Part shown: positions 1-10,054 of the stretch, piece after piece
Position numbering within the stretch: the stretch's first letter is position 1
Layout of the letters: each line of letters starts with the position of its first letter
Origin: Rugalucina vietnamica
Taxonomy: Eukaryota > Mollusca > Bivalvia > Lucinida > Lucinidae
Reading direction: 5' to 3'
DNA length: 64,000 bases
Assembly (NCBI GenBank): GCA_964017185.1
Contig: OZ024878.1
Location: 5,332,151-5,396,150, forward strand
Program-made: the position numbers and the translations under genes
Notes under the pieces: generated by a model
Told to the model about the DNA's origin: nothing
The model's database searches: none
Seen by the model: only the letters and a program-made list of their open reading frames with translations

Positions 1-295
1 GTGCTTATGCATGTGTTTTTCCGAAAACAACCAGGGTGTGTGCCTATTGGAGCATGTGCGCTAATTAGAACCAATATGGTATTTCTGAAGTTATTTTTCA
101 ATGGACAAGACATATGCTGATTCCTTTTTGAATGGCCTATATGCTAGGGCCTTAAAATTTCATGGAATAAGAATGCCTTGTGAAAAGATTGTTGACATGT
201 ATATTTTTCTGTCAGTAAATATAACTCCTTGCTGAATTATGCCCCTTTGGTTATTATAATCTTGTGTGCAAGATATCTATAAACTTAAAAAAGAA

Positions 296-425
296 GAAAA
301 AAAAAAGATTGTTTGTTTCTTTGAATTGATGCTGAACGTCCCAGTCAACAGTTTTAGACATGTCGAGATGTTGCCTCCATTTTAATCAACTTTTACCCCC
401 AAAAAAGTAATGGCATCCAAAAATG
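296..425 (-). repeat. SINE tail fragment
   Basis: The words GAATTGATGCT, CCCAGTCAACAG and TTGCCTCCATTTTA also occur, in the same order and spacing, in the SINE at 55545-55908. Only the part away from the tRNA head is present here, so this is a truncated copy. Orientation follows the better copy. Confidence 0.55.
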
Positions 426-629
426 ATTCAAATATAATGACCTTAAAGCAATAACAATGCTTACATGTATAGCAGTATTTGTGTATTGAGAATATGTTGG
501 TCAGGATGGTAGATATATAGGGGTGCTTACACCTCCGCCATTAGCAACTGCGATATGGTCATAGAGCTGCAGACCAGCATATCCTATAATGGCTTTTTGA
601 TGAAACCTATAAATAAGGCTTTTTCAGGG

Positions 630-1150
630 GTGCGTTTCTTTACCAGAATGGACCGGATTGAGCACTTTTAAGGGAATGGACAACTGGAATTGACATTATG
701 CTATGGATTTGGGTGCTTTAAATATTTTTTTTTTGCAGAAAAAACATACTTCTGTATTCATATAGATAGTTTGCCCAAGATATAATCCAACCAAGTATAG
801 CAAAATTGACTTCCCAGGGTGGTAAAGTTAGCTCATTGGCGGGGACTGTGTTGTGGCTACTGTTCAGAGGTTTATTTGATTAAAATATAGAGAGATCACC
901 AGTGTTTGTTATACAGCAAGACAGAGGTGAACAGAAATAGAAATTAGTAAAATGTGCTGGTACTGTAGCAGTGACCTAGCACCTGACAGCGGCTACCACA
1001 TCGAACAAACTGTACTTAAACCACACGATTTTCGAACTAATGACTGTCTTTCCCAAAAAACCAAATAAAAAGTATTCCAGGAGACATCTAAATGTCCATT
1101 CCGGTAGTCCATTCCCTTAATCAGGCCCCTTCTGGTACCGGAAGGCAACA
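630..1150. repeat. Imperfect inverted repeat pair
   Basis: A left arm near 640-700 (words TACCAGAATGG and AAGGGAATGGACAACTGGAA) reappears as reverse complement near 1090-1140 (TAGTCCATTCCCTTAA and CTTCTGGTACC). The arms are about 60 bp and diverged, with about 390 bp between them. This could be an old inverted-repeat transposon; no coding sequence is seen. Confidence 0.4.
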
Positions 1151-2209
1151 CTTGTTCAGGAAGACTGGGAACTGTCACCCCAAACACCAACATTTTACTG
1201 CAACAGCCATTACCAAATGTTTATTTGAAGGCTAACACCCTTGCTAGAGGCAAACAGTGTTTATCTGGGTACAGTGGCAGATTAAGAGGGGGTTTGCTAG
1301 AAAGAACCCTCCTCTGGGACCAACTTATTTCATTTTCATGGGTCAATTGAGGGCAAAGCAGATAAAAAGGAGACCCCCTCCCCCATTGGAGACTTTGAAC
1401 CCCCCTCAAGAAATCTTTATCCTTCTTTATTTTTCTTCAGATACTGTGTTGATCAATTTCTGACATAAATCACCTTCATCCGCCCTAAGGTGGGATTGCA
1501 CTCACTGTTAGGTAAATTAAAATATATGTTCTGTTCAAATACCAAAGCAGAGTCGTTGGGGCGACTTGACTTGCCCAAGATATAAATTAAGCAAAATATA
1601 CTCTGCAAGTAAACAAGTCAGTTTATCTGTGTATACAACACACAATAAAAATGTATTGATTCACTTTTGATTGGAATGTCGTGTTATTTATTGTTACATG
1701 TATGTTGTGGTGAACACTTATTGTATACCCAATAAAATATTCTATTCTATTCTATGCTACCAGTTTTTGTGGTGCAAAATTTTGGTGATGTACTGTATAC
1801 CAAAATGTCACATGACATCATGCACATGGATTTGCTGATTTCTGTTGGATGAACAAGTAAACAACTGGAAATTTTACTAATTATCACTGTTTTTGGTGGA
1901 ATACTGTGTAATTTGATAGTACCATGAATGGAATAATATGAATATACAGTGACATCATGTGATCATGCTGTTTTGACATCCAAATGGTGAGATTTTGTAA
2001 TTGACTTTTATAGCCATGGCTTCAACTAGAACCGATAGCATGTAGTGAATACGAAATTGATCGGTTCTTTTTCTAGAACTAGCTTAAATAATGTATCTGG
2101 GTTGTAAATTTGCTTATAAAATTTAATATTAGAGGCGATTTCGCTGATTGAACTGGTTGATTCCGTTGAGCTTGTCGCGCGAAATCGGCTCTCCTAGCTC
2201 ATTTATTAC

Positions 2210-2479
2210 TGTAGTATTTTCAGGGACCGGGACAACTTACCAAAACGTCCCAAGGTAGCGTTGGTCCCATAATATGTCACATTTCTCTAGTATTTAGCAA
2301 CCACACCACTTCACAGCAAGCTCTTCACATGTCTACGTCTAACACCCCTCAACAACCGTTATCAATTAACTCAGGCGCATGAGAAGTCCGTGCAGCTTTC
2401 GCGCCAACGCGCCAATATCTTTTGTCAGCCGGATTAACATTGGTGCAGGATTCTAGTCATTTCGACCCCAAATCCCACA
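2210..2479. repeat. Left 270-bp terminal direct repeat
   Basis: Begins TGTAGTATTTTCAGG and ends AATCCCACA. The same 270 bp recur at 14758-15027 with no difference I can see. A TTAC at 2206-2209 precedes it. Confidence 0.75.
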
Positions 2480-3367
2480 TTCCTCCCCTCTTTGTTTCAG
2501 AGGAGTGCAAGGTGAGTGTGGAGTCGATCTAGTTAGAACCCCACAAAAAAACTTTTACCGTGGCACCTCCCTCATGGCTCGCACCAGACCTCATTCTCTC
2601 TCCTCCCCGATGCTGGGAAAGGAGAAGCTGTGCCTTCGTAGATCACCATATTTTTACCTCTATCTACCCAATACTTGGAAAGGGTTTAACCTGCCGTTGA
2701 AGTGCTCCACACCTTTCCTGGGCAAACTAAGCCATTCTAAGCAGTTAACCAGTACTAAGTGTACCTCCCTTCGAGGCCATGCAGAACTCTTATCCACCCC
2801 GATGCTGGGATGAGATACTTCCATCTTGCGATGGAACTCTCTTCCTCTCCCAAATGCTAGGGTAAGAGGAAGCCCGAATTGTACTCGACTGCTTATGCAA
2901 CAGTTTTCAACATTCTTGCTGTAGTTTTCTTAGCGTCAATCATCTCATGGCTACCACTACCAGTCAGCAAGTCAATTTCATGCTCTCCTCAGACGCCTGT
3001 TGCGAACTGTCGTAACTCATCTTGACGTTCACCATTAATGCTACTGCCTTCTGATGACCCGGTCGTCCACAGATTCCTCTTCATAGCATTAACCGTCAAG
3101 CTTTCTGTGTACGTCTTTATACACAGACAATCCTTTCGCGCATCCCAAATTCTGTCGCTGACTGGGGGTACAATGAGTACAATTTATCTAAAAACTCCAC
3201 AGCAACGCCACATAGCTGAACTGTATCTTTTCTACAGGACATCCACCTGGCCGGACTCATTACTAAGCGGTAGTGCACCAACATACCCACTTCAATTACT
3301 ATTGGAAAGTGCACCAACATACTACTTCCGTTGCCACTGGAGTGCGCACCAACCAGCAGCCCAACCT

Positions 3368-3520
3368 CAGAAGTATGTAATGCCATTGAGCTCGTAGCCA
3401 TTTCCCAGCATTGCCAATGGCCGTAGAACACTAGCCTCAAATTTCAGCAGTATGTTATGCCATTGAGCTCGTAGCCATTTCCCAGCATTGCCAATGACCA
3501 TAGAACACTAGCCTCAAACC
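3368..3520. repeat. Two-unit tandem duplication, period 77 bp
   Basis: The block starting CAGAAGTATGTAATGCC is repeated 77 bp later as CAGCAGTATGTTATGCC, and both continue through GAGCTCGTAGCCATTTCC to CACTAGCCTCAAA with few differences. Confidence 0.85.
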
Positions 3521-4033
3521 ATGACCGGTAGTCTTGTCCCATAGATCCAAAGCATATCTGTACGAACAATTTCCTATTCCATAGCCAGTCATGAACAGTC
3601 TGTGCACACCTTGATATAATTGCTGACCCATCGTCTTCCAACAGATGATCTGTTATTACGCAGTCATCTTCTGTAGTCGGCTCTTTTCAATATTCGTCGT
3701 CGTACAGGTCTACCCATCACAAATAGAACCGGCTTGCCATTTTCTTGAATATGGTTATTCTGCCTGACCCACGTCTCCGCTGATATCCACAGACACATCA
3801 CTGCTGCTCCTGCTGGATCTGCATCTTCTCCAGCTGTGTCATCTCAACTGATGTGCGCCAGTCTCCGGATGCAGTTTGACACGACCTATCTTGGCAACTA
3901 TTTCATGCCAAGATTCCTCGCCGTCAACTACTGACGCGCGAACCCGCCGGGTCGAGTTCTCCACCAGCTATCAGCCCTTACGCAGTCTCAACGCGACCAT
4001 GACTTTTTGCCCCAATAACCAATATTCATCTCC

Positions 4034-4038
4034 AATGG
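4034..4038. other. Target-site duplication, left (AATGG)
   Basis: AATGG directly precedes the TG of the 5' LTR and recurs at 10876-10880 directly after the CA of the 3' LTR. Five bp is the usual duplication length for Ty3/gypsy elements. Confidence 0.9.
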
Positions 4039-4210
4039 TGTTATGTATGACAGTTACTTGTTGAAAGATGTGCATTCAGTACTGGTAAACTTCCCAAGGG
4101 AGTATGCCCAGGAAAGTATGATGTTATACATATGATGTTTACTTGTTGTCCTTAGCAATTATTTACTTTTAGTGTCCCAGATATTGGACATAAACAGGTT
4201 GTTTACTTCA

Positions 4211-4228
4211 GAATTTTCTAGAAATTTC
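4211..4228. promoter_or_regulatory. Heat-shock element 1 in 5' LTR (four inverted units)
   Basis: Reads GAAttTTCtaGAAatTTC, four contiguous alternating nGAAn pentamers with correct 2-bp spacing, the binding consensus of trimeric heat-shock factor. It lies about 215 bp upstream of the LTR TATA box. The identical site in the 3' LTR is at 10227-10244. Binding is inferred, not shown. Confidence 0.75.
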
Positions 4229-4284
4229 AAATTGTTCTTTGACAGAAAAGTCCGGAAAAATCTGGAAGAACCTGGAAAGATGTA

Positions 4285-4297
4285 GAATCTTCTAGAA
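4285..4297. promoter_or_regulatory. Heat-shock element 2 in 5' LTR
   Basis: Reads GAAtcTTCtaGAA, a perfect three-unit heat-shock element. The 3' LTR copy is at 10301-10313. GGAAAAATCTGGAAGAACC just upstream adds further GAA units with looser spacing. Confidence 0.75.
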
Positions 4298-4347
4298 AAA
4301 TCTTTTTTATGTCAAAAGAATATTGTGGAAGGATAATGGCCTCTCTA

Positions 4348-4360
4348 GAATATTCCAGAA
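4348..4360. promoter_or_regulatory. Heat-shock element 3 in 5' LTR
   Basis: Reads GAAtaTTCcaGAA, a perfect three-unit heat-shock element about 85 bp upstream of the TATA box. The 3' LTR copy is at 10364-10376. Confidence 0.75.
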
Positions 4361-4444
4361 GATTAAATTTTGGTAAACAACTTGTTATTTTTAGTATATG
4401 ATATCATAGAATTTGCTGGAAGAATCCTGAATGTTCCTCAGTGC

Positions 4445-4452
4445 TATATAAA
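4445..4452 (+). promoter_or_regulatory. TATA box of the LTR promoter
   Basis: TATATAAA followed by GGC, in the middle of the LTR and downstream of the heat-shock elements. It would place the R region start near 4475. The 3' LTR equivalent is 10461-10468. Confidence 0.7.
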
Positions 4453-4863
4453 GGCTACAAATTTTCATAAGGACAATCTTTGGGTACTGTTACTATTAAG
4501 AAGTCAAAATCTATCTTACTGGAATTTAAACTTATTCTTGGATTACTTTGTGATATTCGATTCTGGATTGGGACATAGTGCTATTTTTGAAACAAACTTT
4601 AATTCTTGGGATCAGAAACTGATACAGACTTGTGTTAAAAAATTCTGAGGGACATTCAGACATTCTTTAAGGGAATTAACATCTTGAAAGGTATTGTACA
4701 TTCATTTTTGTTTGATTGTATATATGCTTTTGATTGTTTCACATGTAATTACTGGTGAAATCACTTCTAAATAGATTTGTTAAATTTTAAACAAAGCTTG
4801 TTGCTGGCTAACCAACTTGTTGGTTTCCTTAATCTTCTAGTTACGCCTGGCACGTAACAGAAT

Positions 4864-4883
4864 TGGGGGCTCGAGTCCGGGAT
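4864..4883 (+). other. Primer-binding site, tRNA-Pro-like with a 2-nt insertion
   Basis: Four bases after the LTR comes TGGGGGCTCG, then AG, then TCCGGGAT. Without the AG it equals the classic 18-nt site complementary to the 3' end of tRNA-Pro. The insertion would bulge two template bases when the tRNA anneals, or a tRNA with a different acceptor stem is used. Confidence 0.7.
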
Positions 4884-4972
4884 TGAAATTTCTTGTGCAC
4901 CAAATTTATTTAAAATTCTAAAGTATCTTCACTGTTTGCTGTTTAAATAGCTAAAGCCAGCAAAAAGCAACC

Positions 4973-7900
4973 ATGTCATTCAAACTAAGTGACTTTATTG
5001 CTGCGCCTTCTCAGGAGCTGTTAGATAAGGCCAAAAAGAGTGACCTCTTAGACATAGCTGATCATTATGGGTTGTCAAATATCAAGACTTCCATGTTAAA
5101 ACATGAAATTAAGAACATTTTGATTCAGTTTTTTGTTGACGAGGAAATTTTTGATTCCTCGGCTACTTCTCAGATTCTAGTCACTCAGACTGACTTGCAG
5201 TTAAGGGAACTAGAAATCAAAAGACAAATTGAGATGGAAAAACTAAAATTTGAGTATGAAGAAAGAATAAGGGCAGAAAAGGCCGAAAGGGAAGAAAGAA
5301 TAAGATTGGAAACTTTAGAACGGGAAGAAAGAATGCATAAACAAAAGTTAGAAATGGAAGAACGAGAGAAGGAAAAACAAAGAGAATTAGAACGAGAAAA
5401 AATTGAGTTAGAAAAAGAAAAATTAGAAAGAAAAGAAAGGCTTGAAATTGAAAAAGAAAAATTTAAATTTGAAATTGAAGAAAAAGAAAGAGAAAGGCAA
5501 TTTCAGTTAAGAATGAAGGAAATTGAACTTAATGACAAATCAAAATCAAAATCTTTGCCTTTGGCTACTAGTACAGTATTTGATGTCACAAAACACATTC
5601 GTCTCGTTCCTCCATTTCAAGAAAAAGAGGTTGACAAATATTTCTTACATTTTGAGGTGGCAGAAAACTTGAAATGGCCAAGGGAGCATTGGACCTTGCT
5701 TTTGCAAAGTGTTGTAATTGGTAAAGCTCGAGAAATTTACACTCAGCTTTCTCTTGAGCAAAGCTCAGATTATGATACAGTAAAGGAATTTATCCTTAAG
5801 GCTTATGAGCTGGTCCCTGAGGCATACAGGCAGAAATTTAGAGACTGTAGAAAAGAACATGACCAGACTCATGTTGAGTTTGCTAGAACAAAAGAGCAAC
5901 TATTTGATAGATGGTGTTCTTCAAAGAAAGTAGGTTCTGATCATGCAAAGCTAAGGCAGCTCATGCTTGTTGAGGAATTCAAAAGGTGCATAAATTCTGA
6001 TGTTAAGGCTTTCTTAAACGAAAGAGAAGTTGAAAACTTGGAAACAGCAGCACGTTTAGCTGATGACTATGCTTTGACTCATAAGGCTTCATTTGTCAAC
6101 AAGCCATATCCTAGGAAACCATATAACCCTCAATCAAAGCAAATTACCCCTCAGTCAAAACCATATTCCCCTCAGTCCGGTCCCAAAGCCAATCCCAGTA
6201 ATCCAACTGACAATTCCAGTCCAAAACCCAAATTTTCTAATGAAAACAAAGGACAAAATCCCTTATCCCAGCCAATTTGTAATTATTGTAAGAAAACTGG
6301 CCACATTATTTCTGAATGTTTGGCACTGAAACGAAAGAAAGAAAGAGAAAATCTAGATACTGCTAAACCGACAGGTCTCACCTCCTTAAAGGCTAAACCA
6401 CAGTCTTGTATCCAGGAAGAAAACCCTATACTGACCAGAACTTGTAAAGAGTCGGTCTCTGAGGATTCTATTATGGAGATTTATGAACCATTCTTATCAG
6501 ATGGTTTTGTGTCACTTAACAGTGACTCTGCCCAGTCTACCCCTATCAAAATCTTACGAGATACTGGAGCTTCTCAATCCCTTATCTTGGCAGATACCTT
6601 GCCATTTTCCGAGAAGTCTTCTTCTGGGACAAGTGTCCTTATCCAGGGCGTAGAGTGTGGATTTGTTAATGTACCGCTCCATAATATCTATTTGTCCTCA
6701 GACTTAGTTAAAGGTCCCGTGGCTGTAGGTATTAGACCTTCCTTACCCTTTAAAGGTATTCATTTGCTGTTAGGCAATGATTTGGCAGGAGATAAGGTTG
6801 TGGTAAACCCACTTTTGACCAGCACACCATGTGTTGATCAACCGCCTGATCCCATTGAGCAGGAAATTCCTGACCTTTACCCTTCTTGTGCTGTCACTAG
6901 GGCAATGGCAAAGAAAGCTAAATTGAATCATGGGATGCAGGACATAGATTTAACTGACACTTTGATAGGTCAGTCCTTTAATAAAGAGATTTCAACATCT
7001 CTTTCCCCTAGTCAGTCTGATATTCAGACTGACCCTAGCAATCCAAGGTCGGGGTCAGAAAATGACCTTTCACCCTCAACGTCAAATGATCAAGGTCATG
7101 ACCAGATGTCAAGGTCACAGCTTCGTAAAGAACAACACAGTGATTCTGAGATCTCGCCTTTATTTGAAAGGGCTTTAGATGAAAAAGAAATATCCCAGGT
7201 CCCTGTTTGCTATTATGTCAAAAATGGCATATTAATGAGAAAATGGCGTCCTCCAGATGTCTCAGCAGAAGATGAGTGGACTGTTAACCACCAAATGGTG
7301 ATCCCTAGGGTTTATCGCCCTGAAATCTTAAACTTGGCCCATGAAACTCCAATGTCAGGCCATTTAGGTGTAAATAAGACCTATCACAAGATCCTTAATC
7401 ATTTCTACTGGCCAGGAATAAAATCTGATGTATCTCAACACTGCAAATCCTGCCACACTTGTCAGATGGTAGGAAAACCCAATCAGACTATTCCTAAAGC
7501 TCAGTTACAGCCCATTCCTGCCTTTGATGAACCTTTCAGCAGAGTGATTATTGATTGTGTAGGTCCCTTACCCAAAACAAAGAAAGGTTGTGAATATCTT
7601 CTGACCATAATGTGTGCTTCAACTCGCTTTCCTGAAGCTATCCCACTCAGAAATATCAAGGCTAAAACAATAGTTAATGCACTTGTGAAGTTCTTCACAT
7701 TTGTAGGCCTCCCAAAATCTATCCAGTCAGATCAGGGCTCAAATTTTATGTCAGGAATTTTTCAGCAAGTCATGTACGAACTTGGAATTAAGCAATACAA
7801 GTCATCGGCTTACCACCCTGAAAGCCAAGGTGCCTTAGAAAGATTCCATCAAACTTTGAAAAACATGATCAGATCTTACTGCTTTGACACTGAAAAAGAT

Positions 7901-9907
7901 TGGGATGAAGGCATACACTTGCTTCTATTTGCTGTAAGAGAATCTGTACAAGAGTCTCTGGGGTTCAGCCCATTTGAGCTTGTTTTTGGGCACATTGTAC
8001 GTGGACCGTTAAAACTTCTAAAAGAGAAATTTCTCTCAGATGATGACAGTTCTTTGAACTTACTTCAGTATGTGTCTGATTTCAAAAACAGACTATCAAA
8101 GGCCTGTGATGCAGCTCAGTCCAATCTCAAATCTGCTCAAAGCAAAATGAAGATTCGTTATGATGAAAATGCTAAAGACAGAAATTTTGAACCTGGAGAC
8201 AAGGTACTTGCTCTATTGCCCATTCCTGGCAGACCTTTACAAGCTAGATATTATGGCCCGTATACTGTTGACAAAAAGTTAAGTGACGTGAATTACATTG
8301 TTAACACTCCTGGGAGGCGCAAGCAAAAACAGCTTTGTCACATTAATATGCTTAAAAAGTACATTGATAGAGATAGTAATGTTATTTCATCAGTAAATAT
8401 AGTTAATTCTGTCCCTCATGAACAAAATCAAATGGACTCTGAGGACTTCATCTTGGAGAAATCTGATCCCTCGTCATCTAAACTCCAGAATTCTGACATA
8501 CTACAGAATCTTGATCAGAAACTGTCTCACCTTGATTCAGACAAAAGACTTGAACTGAAACAGTTAGTTCTCGAATATGAGCACTTATTTCCGGACATTC
8601 CATCCAGAACTGACAAAATCTATCACGATGTTGACATTATTGAAGGTTCAAAACCTGTAAAGCAACATCCTTACAGAATGAACCCTGTAAAACAGCAATA
8701 TCTCAGGGAAGAAGTTCAATATTTGCTGGACAATGATTTCATTGAACCCAGCCAAAGTGAATGGAGTTCTCCTTGTATTCTTGTACCAAAGCCAGATGGG
8801 ACATTTAGAATGTGCACAGACTATCGAAAAGTCAATTCTGTCACTAAAACAGACACTTTTCCCATCCCACGAATTGATGACTGCATTGATAATATTGGAC
8901 ATGCCAAGTATGTTACAAAGTTCGATCTGCTAAAGGGATTTTGGCAGATACCCCTCACGGACAGAGCAAAGGAGATCTCGGCATTTGTTACACCAGATGG
9001 ACTGTACCAGTATAAAGTCATGCCATTTGGAATGAAGAACTCGCCTGCGACTTTTCAGCGGCTGGTCAACAGTTTGATTTCCAATCTGGATGGCTGTAAA
9101 GCCTATATCGACGACGCTATTATCTTCAGTGAGGAGTGGCAACAACACTTGCAGACAATCAGAACATTCTTTGACCGGCTAAGTGATGCTAAGCTAACTG
9201 TGAACTTGGCAAAAAGTGAATTTTGCCATGCAAACTTGACATTTCTTGGACGCATTGTAGGTCAAGGTCAGGTAAAACCTGTAGAAGCTAAAGTTGAGGC
9301 TATCTCAGATTTTCCTGTACCTACTAGCAAAAGACAACTGATGCGCTTTCTGGGTATGGCTGGATATTACAGGAAATTCTGCAACAACTTCTCGGCTATA
9401 GCTGAGCCTCTGACAAACTTGCTTGGTAAGAAGGCCAAGTATGTTTGGACAGATGACTGCCAGAAGTCATTTGATAAGCTCAAGGCCATACTTAGAAGTG
9501 CTCCGGTTCTCTTAGCACCAAGTTTTGACAAAGAGTTCAAGTTGGCTGTAGATGCCAGTGATGTTGGTGCAGGCAGTGTATTGTTGCAAGAAGATGACAA
9601 TGGTGTTGACCATCCTGTTTGTTATTTTTCCAAAAAGTTTAACAAGCATCAGAGAAATTACTCTACCATAGAGAAAGAATGCCTATCTCTAATCCTTGCG
9701 CTTCAGCACTTTGAAGTTTACTTAGCTTCTTCACATGCACCAATTGTTGTCTTCAGTGACCACAATCCACTGACTTTTATACATAAAATGAAAAACAAGA
9801 ACCAACGTTTACTCAGGTGGAGTCTCATGTTGCAAGAGCACAATCTTGACATCAGACATATCCGAGGAAGAGATAATATCATTCCAGACACCCTAAGCAG
9901 AGCTTAA
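4973..9907 (+). CDS. Gag-pol polyprotein, Gmr1-type Ty3/gypsy retrotransposon
   Basis: One 1644-codon frame that would supply capsid and all enzymes for reverse transcription and integration. Residues about 75-190 are a long charged E/K/R-rich coiled coil, followed by a Gag-like region. A CCHC zinc knuckle starts at residue 436 (CNYCKKTGHIISEC). The aspartic protease motif DTGAS is at 530. The integrase follows: a zinc domain with H790, H797 and C827/C830, then catalytic D861, D920 and E956 (D,D-35-E), then a GPY motif near 1095. The reverse transcriptase spans about 1240-1410 with YIDD at 1378-1381. RNase H has its AVDAS motif near 1526, and the frame ends after PDTLSRA. No chromodomain, envelope or frameshift is seen. 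The start ATG lies in a CAACCATG context shortly after the primer site. There are no internal stops. Confidence 0.96.
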   Translation: MSFKLSDFIAAPSQELLDKAKKSDLLDIADHYGLSNIKTSMLKHEIKNILIQFFVDEEIFDSSATSQILVTQTDLQLRELEIKRQIEMEKLKFEYEERIRAEKAEREERIRLETLEREERMHKQKLEMEEREKEKQRELEREKIELEKEKLERKERLEIEKEKFKFEIEEKERERQFQLRMKEIELNDKSKSKSLPLATSTVFDVTKHIRLVPPFQEKEVDKYFLHFEVAENLKWPREHWTLLLQSVVIGKAREIYTQLSLEQSSDYDTVKEFILKAYELVPEAYRQKFRDCRKEHDQTHVEFARTKEQLFDRWCSSKKVGSDHAKLRQLMLVEEFKRCINSDVKAFLNEREVENLETAARLADDYALTHKASFVNKPYPRKPYNPQSKQITPQSKPYSPQSGPKANPSNPTDNSSPKPKFSNENKGQNPLSQPICNYCKKTGHIISECLALKRKKERENLDTAKPTGLTSLKAKPQSCIQEENPILTRTCKESVSEDSIMEIYEPFLSDGFVSLNSDSAQSTPIKILRDTGASQSLILADTLPFSEKSSSGTSVLIQGVECGFVNVPLHNIYLSSDLVKGPVAVGIRPSLPFKGIHLLLGNDLAGDKVVVNPLLTSTPCVDQPPDPIEQEIPDLYPSCAVTRAMAKKAKLNHGMQDIDLTDTLIGQSFNKEISTSLSPSQSDIQTDPSNPRSGSENDLSPSTSNDQGHDQMSRSQLRKEQHSDSEISPLFERALDEKEISQVPVCYYVKNGILMRKWRPPDVSAEDEWTVNHQMVIPRVYRPEILNLAHETPMSGHLGVNKTYHKILNHFYWPGIKSDVSQHCKSCHTCQMVGKPNQTIPKAQLQPIPAFDEPFSRVIIDCVGPLPKTKKGCEYLLTIMCASTRFPEAIPLRNIKAKTIVNALVKFFTFVGLPKSIQSDQGSNFMSGIFQQVMYELGIKQYKSSAYHPESQGALERFHQTLKNMIRSYCFDTEKDWDEGIHLLLFAVRESVQESLGFSPFELVFGHIVRGPLKLLKEKFLSDDDSSLNLLQYVSDFKNRLSKACDAAQSNLKSAQSKMKIRYDENAKDRNFEPGDKVLALLPIPGRPLQARYYGPYTVDKKLSDVNYIVNTPGRRKQKQLCHINMLKKYIDRDSNVISSVNIVNSVPHEQNQMDSEDFILEKSDPSSSKLQNSDILQNLDQKLSHLDSDKRLELKQLVLEYEHLFPDIPSRTDKIYHDVDIIEGSKPVKQHPYRMNPVKQQYLREEVQYLLDNDFIEPSQSEWSSPCILVPKPDGTFRMCTDYRKVNSVTKTDTFPIPRIDDCIDNIGHAKYVTKFDLLKGFWQIPLTDRAKEISAFVTPDGLYQYKVMPFGMKNSPATFQRLVNSLISNLDGCKAYIDDAIIFSEEWQQHLQTIRTFFDRLSDAKLTVNLAKSEFCHANLTFLGRIVGQGQVKPVEAKVEAISDFPVPTSKRQLMRFLGMAGYYRKFCNNFSAIAEPLTNLLGKKAKYVWTDDCQKSFDKLKAILRSAPVLLAPSFDKEFKLAVDASDVGAGSVLLQEDDNGVDHPVCYFSKKFNKHQRNYSTIEKECLSLILALQHFEVYLASSHAPIVVFSDHNPLTFIHKMKNKNQRLLRWSLMLQEHNLDIRHIRGRDNIIPDTLSRA

Positions 9908-10042
9908 GTGCCTCTACAATGCTGATGTCCAGCTTTGTGCTGTTGTATTTGATTAGTTTTGCACAAATTTTGCTAAACATATTGTATAAAATTATCCAGT
10001 TTTGCAAAAGAAAGCTTTATTTTATAAAACTTTCTTTTCTTT

Positions 10043-10054
10043 GAAGAGGGGAAG
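10043..10054 (+). other. Polypurine tract
   Basis: GAAGAGGGGAAG, all purine, directly abuts the TG of the 3' LTR, the expected plus-strand primer position. Confidence 0.85.

Larger units (their letters stand above)
1..2209. other. Intergenic stretch, no gene recognised
   Basis: No open frame longer than about 70 codons and no recognisable protein. It contains a SINE-like fragment (296-425), an imperfect inverted repeat pair (about 630-700 against 1085-1145) and a short TATTC microsatellite (about 1738-1755). The rest is anonymous AT-rich DNA. Confidence 0.7.
2480..4038. other. Left internal part of the 2210-15027 element, non-coding
   Basis: GC content is higher than in the flanks, but there is no coherent long frame. 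It contains the recurring word GATGCTGGG (near 2609 and 2801), a repeated GTGCACCAACATAC (near 3275 and 3310) and the tandem duplication at 3368-3520. The final AATGG (4034-4038) is the left target duplication of the nested retrotransposon. Confidence 0.5.
4039..4859 (+). repeat. 5' LTR of Gmr1-type element
   Basis: 821 bp, from TGTTATGTATGACAG to CACGTAACA, with TG...CA ends (terminal TGTTA/TAACA inverted repeat). It matches 10055-10875 without visible change, and the same 92-codon spurious frame occurs in both. It contains three perfect heat-shock elements and a TATA box, so the U3 promoter architecture can be read directly. Confidence 0.95.

Noticed and set aside
3038..3440. Overlapping frames of 119 and 107 codons on opposite strands
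   Set aside because: They shadow each other in tandem-duplicated, GC-richer DNA of the non-coding LTR element. No domain is recognisable.
4370..4648. 92-codon frame repeated exactly at 10386-10664
   Set aside because: Both are the same part of the two LTRs. The repetition reflects LTR identity, not a duplicated gene, and no family is recognisable.
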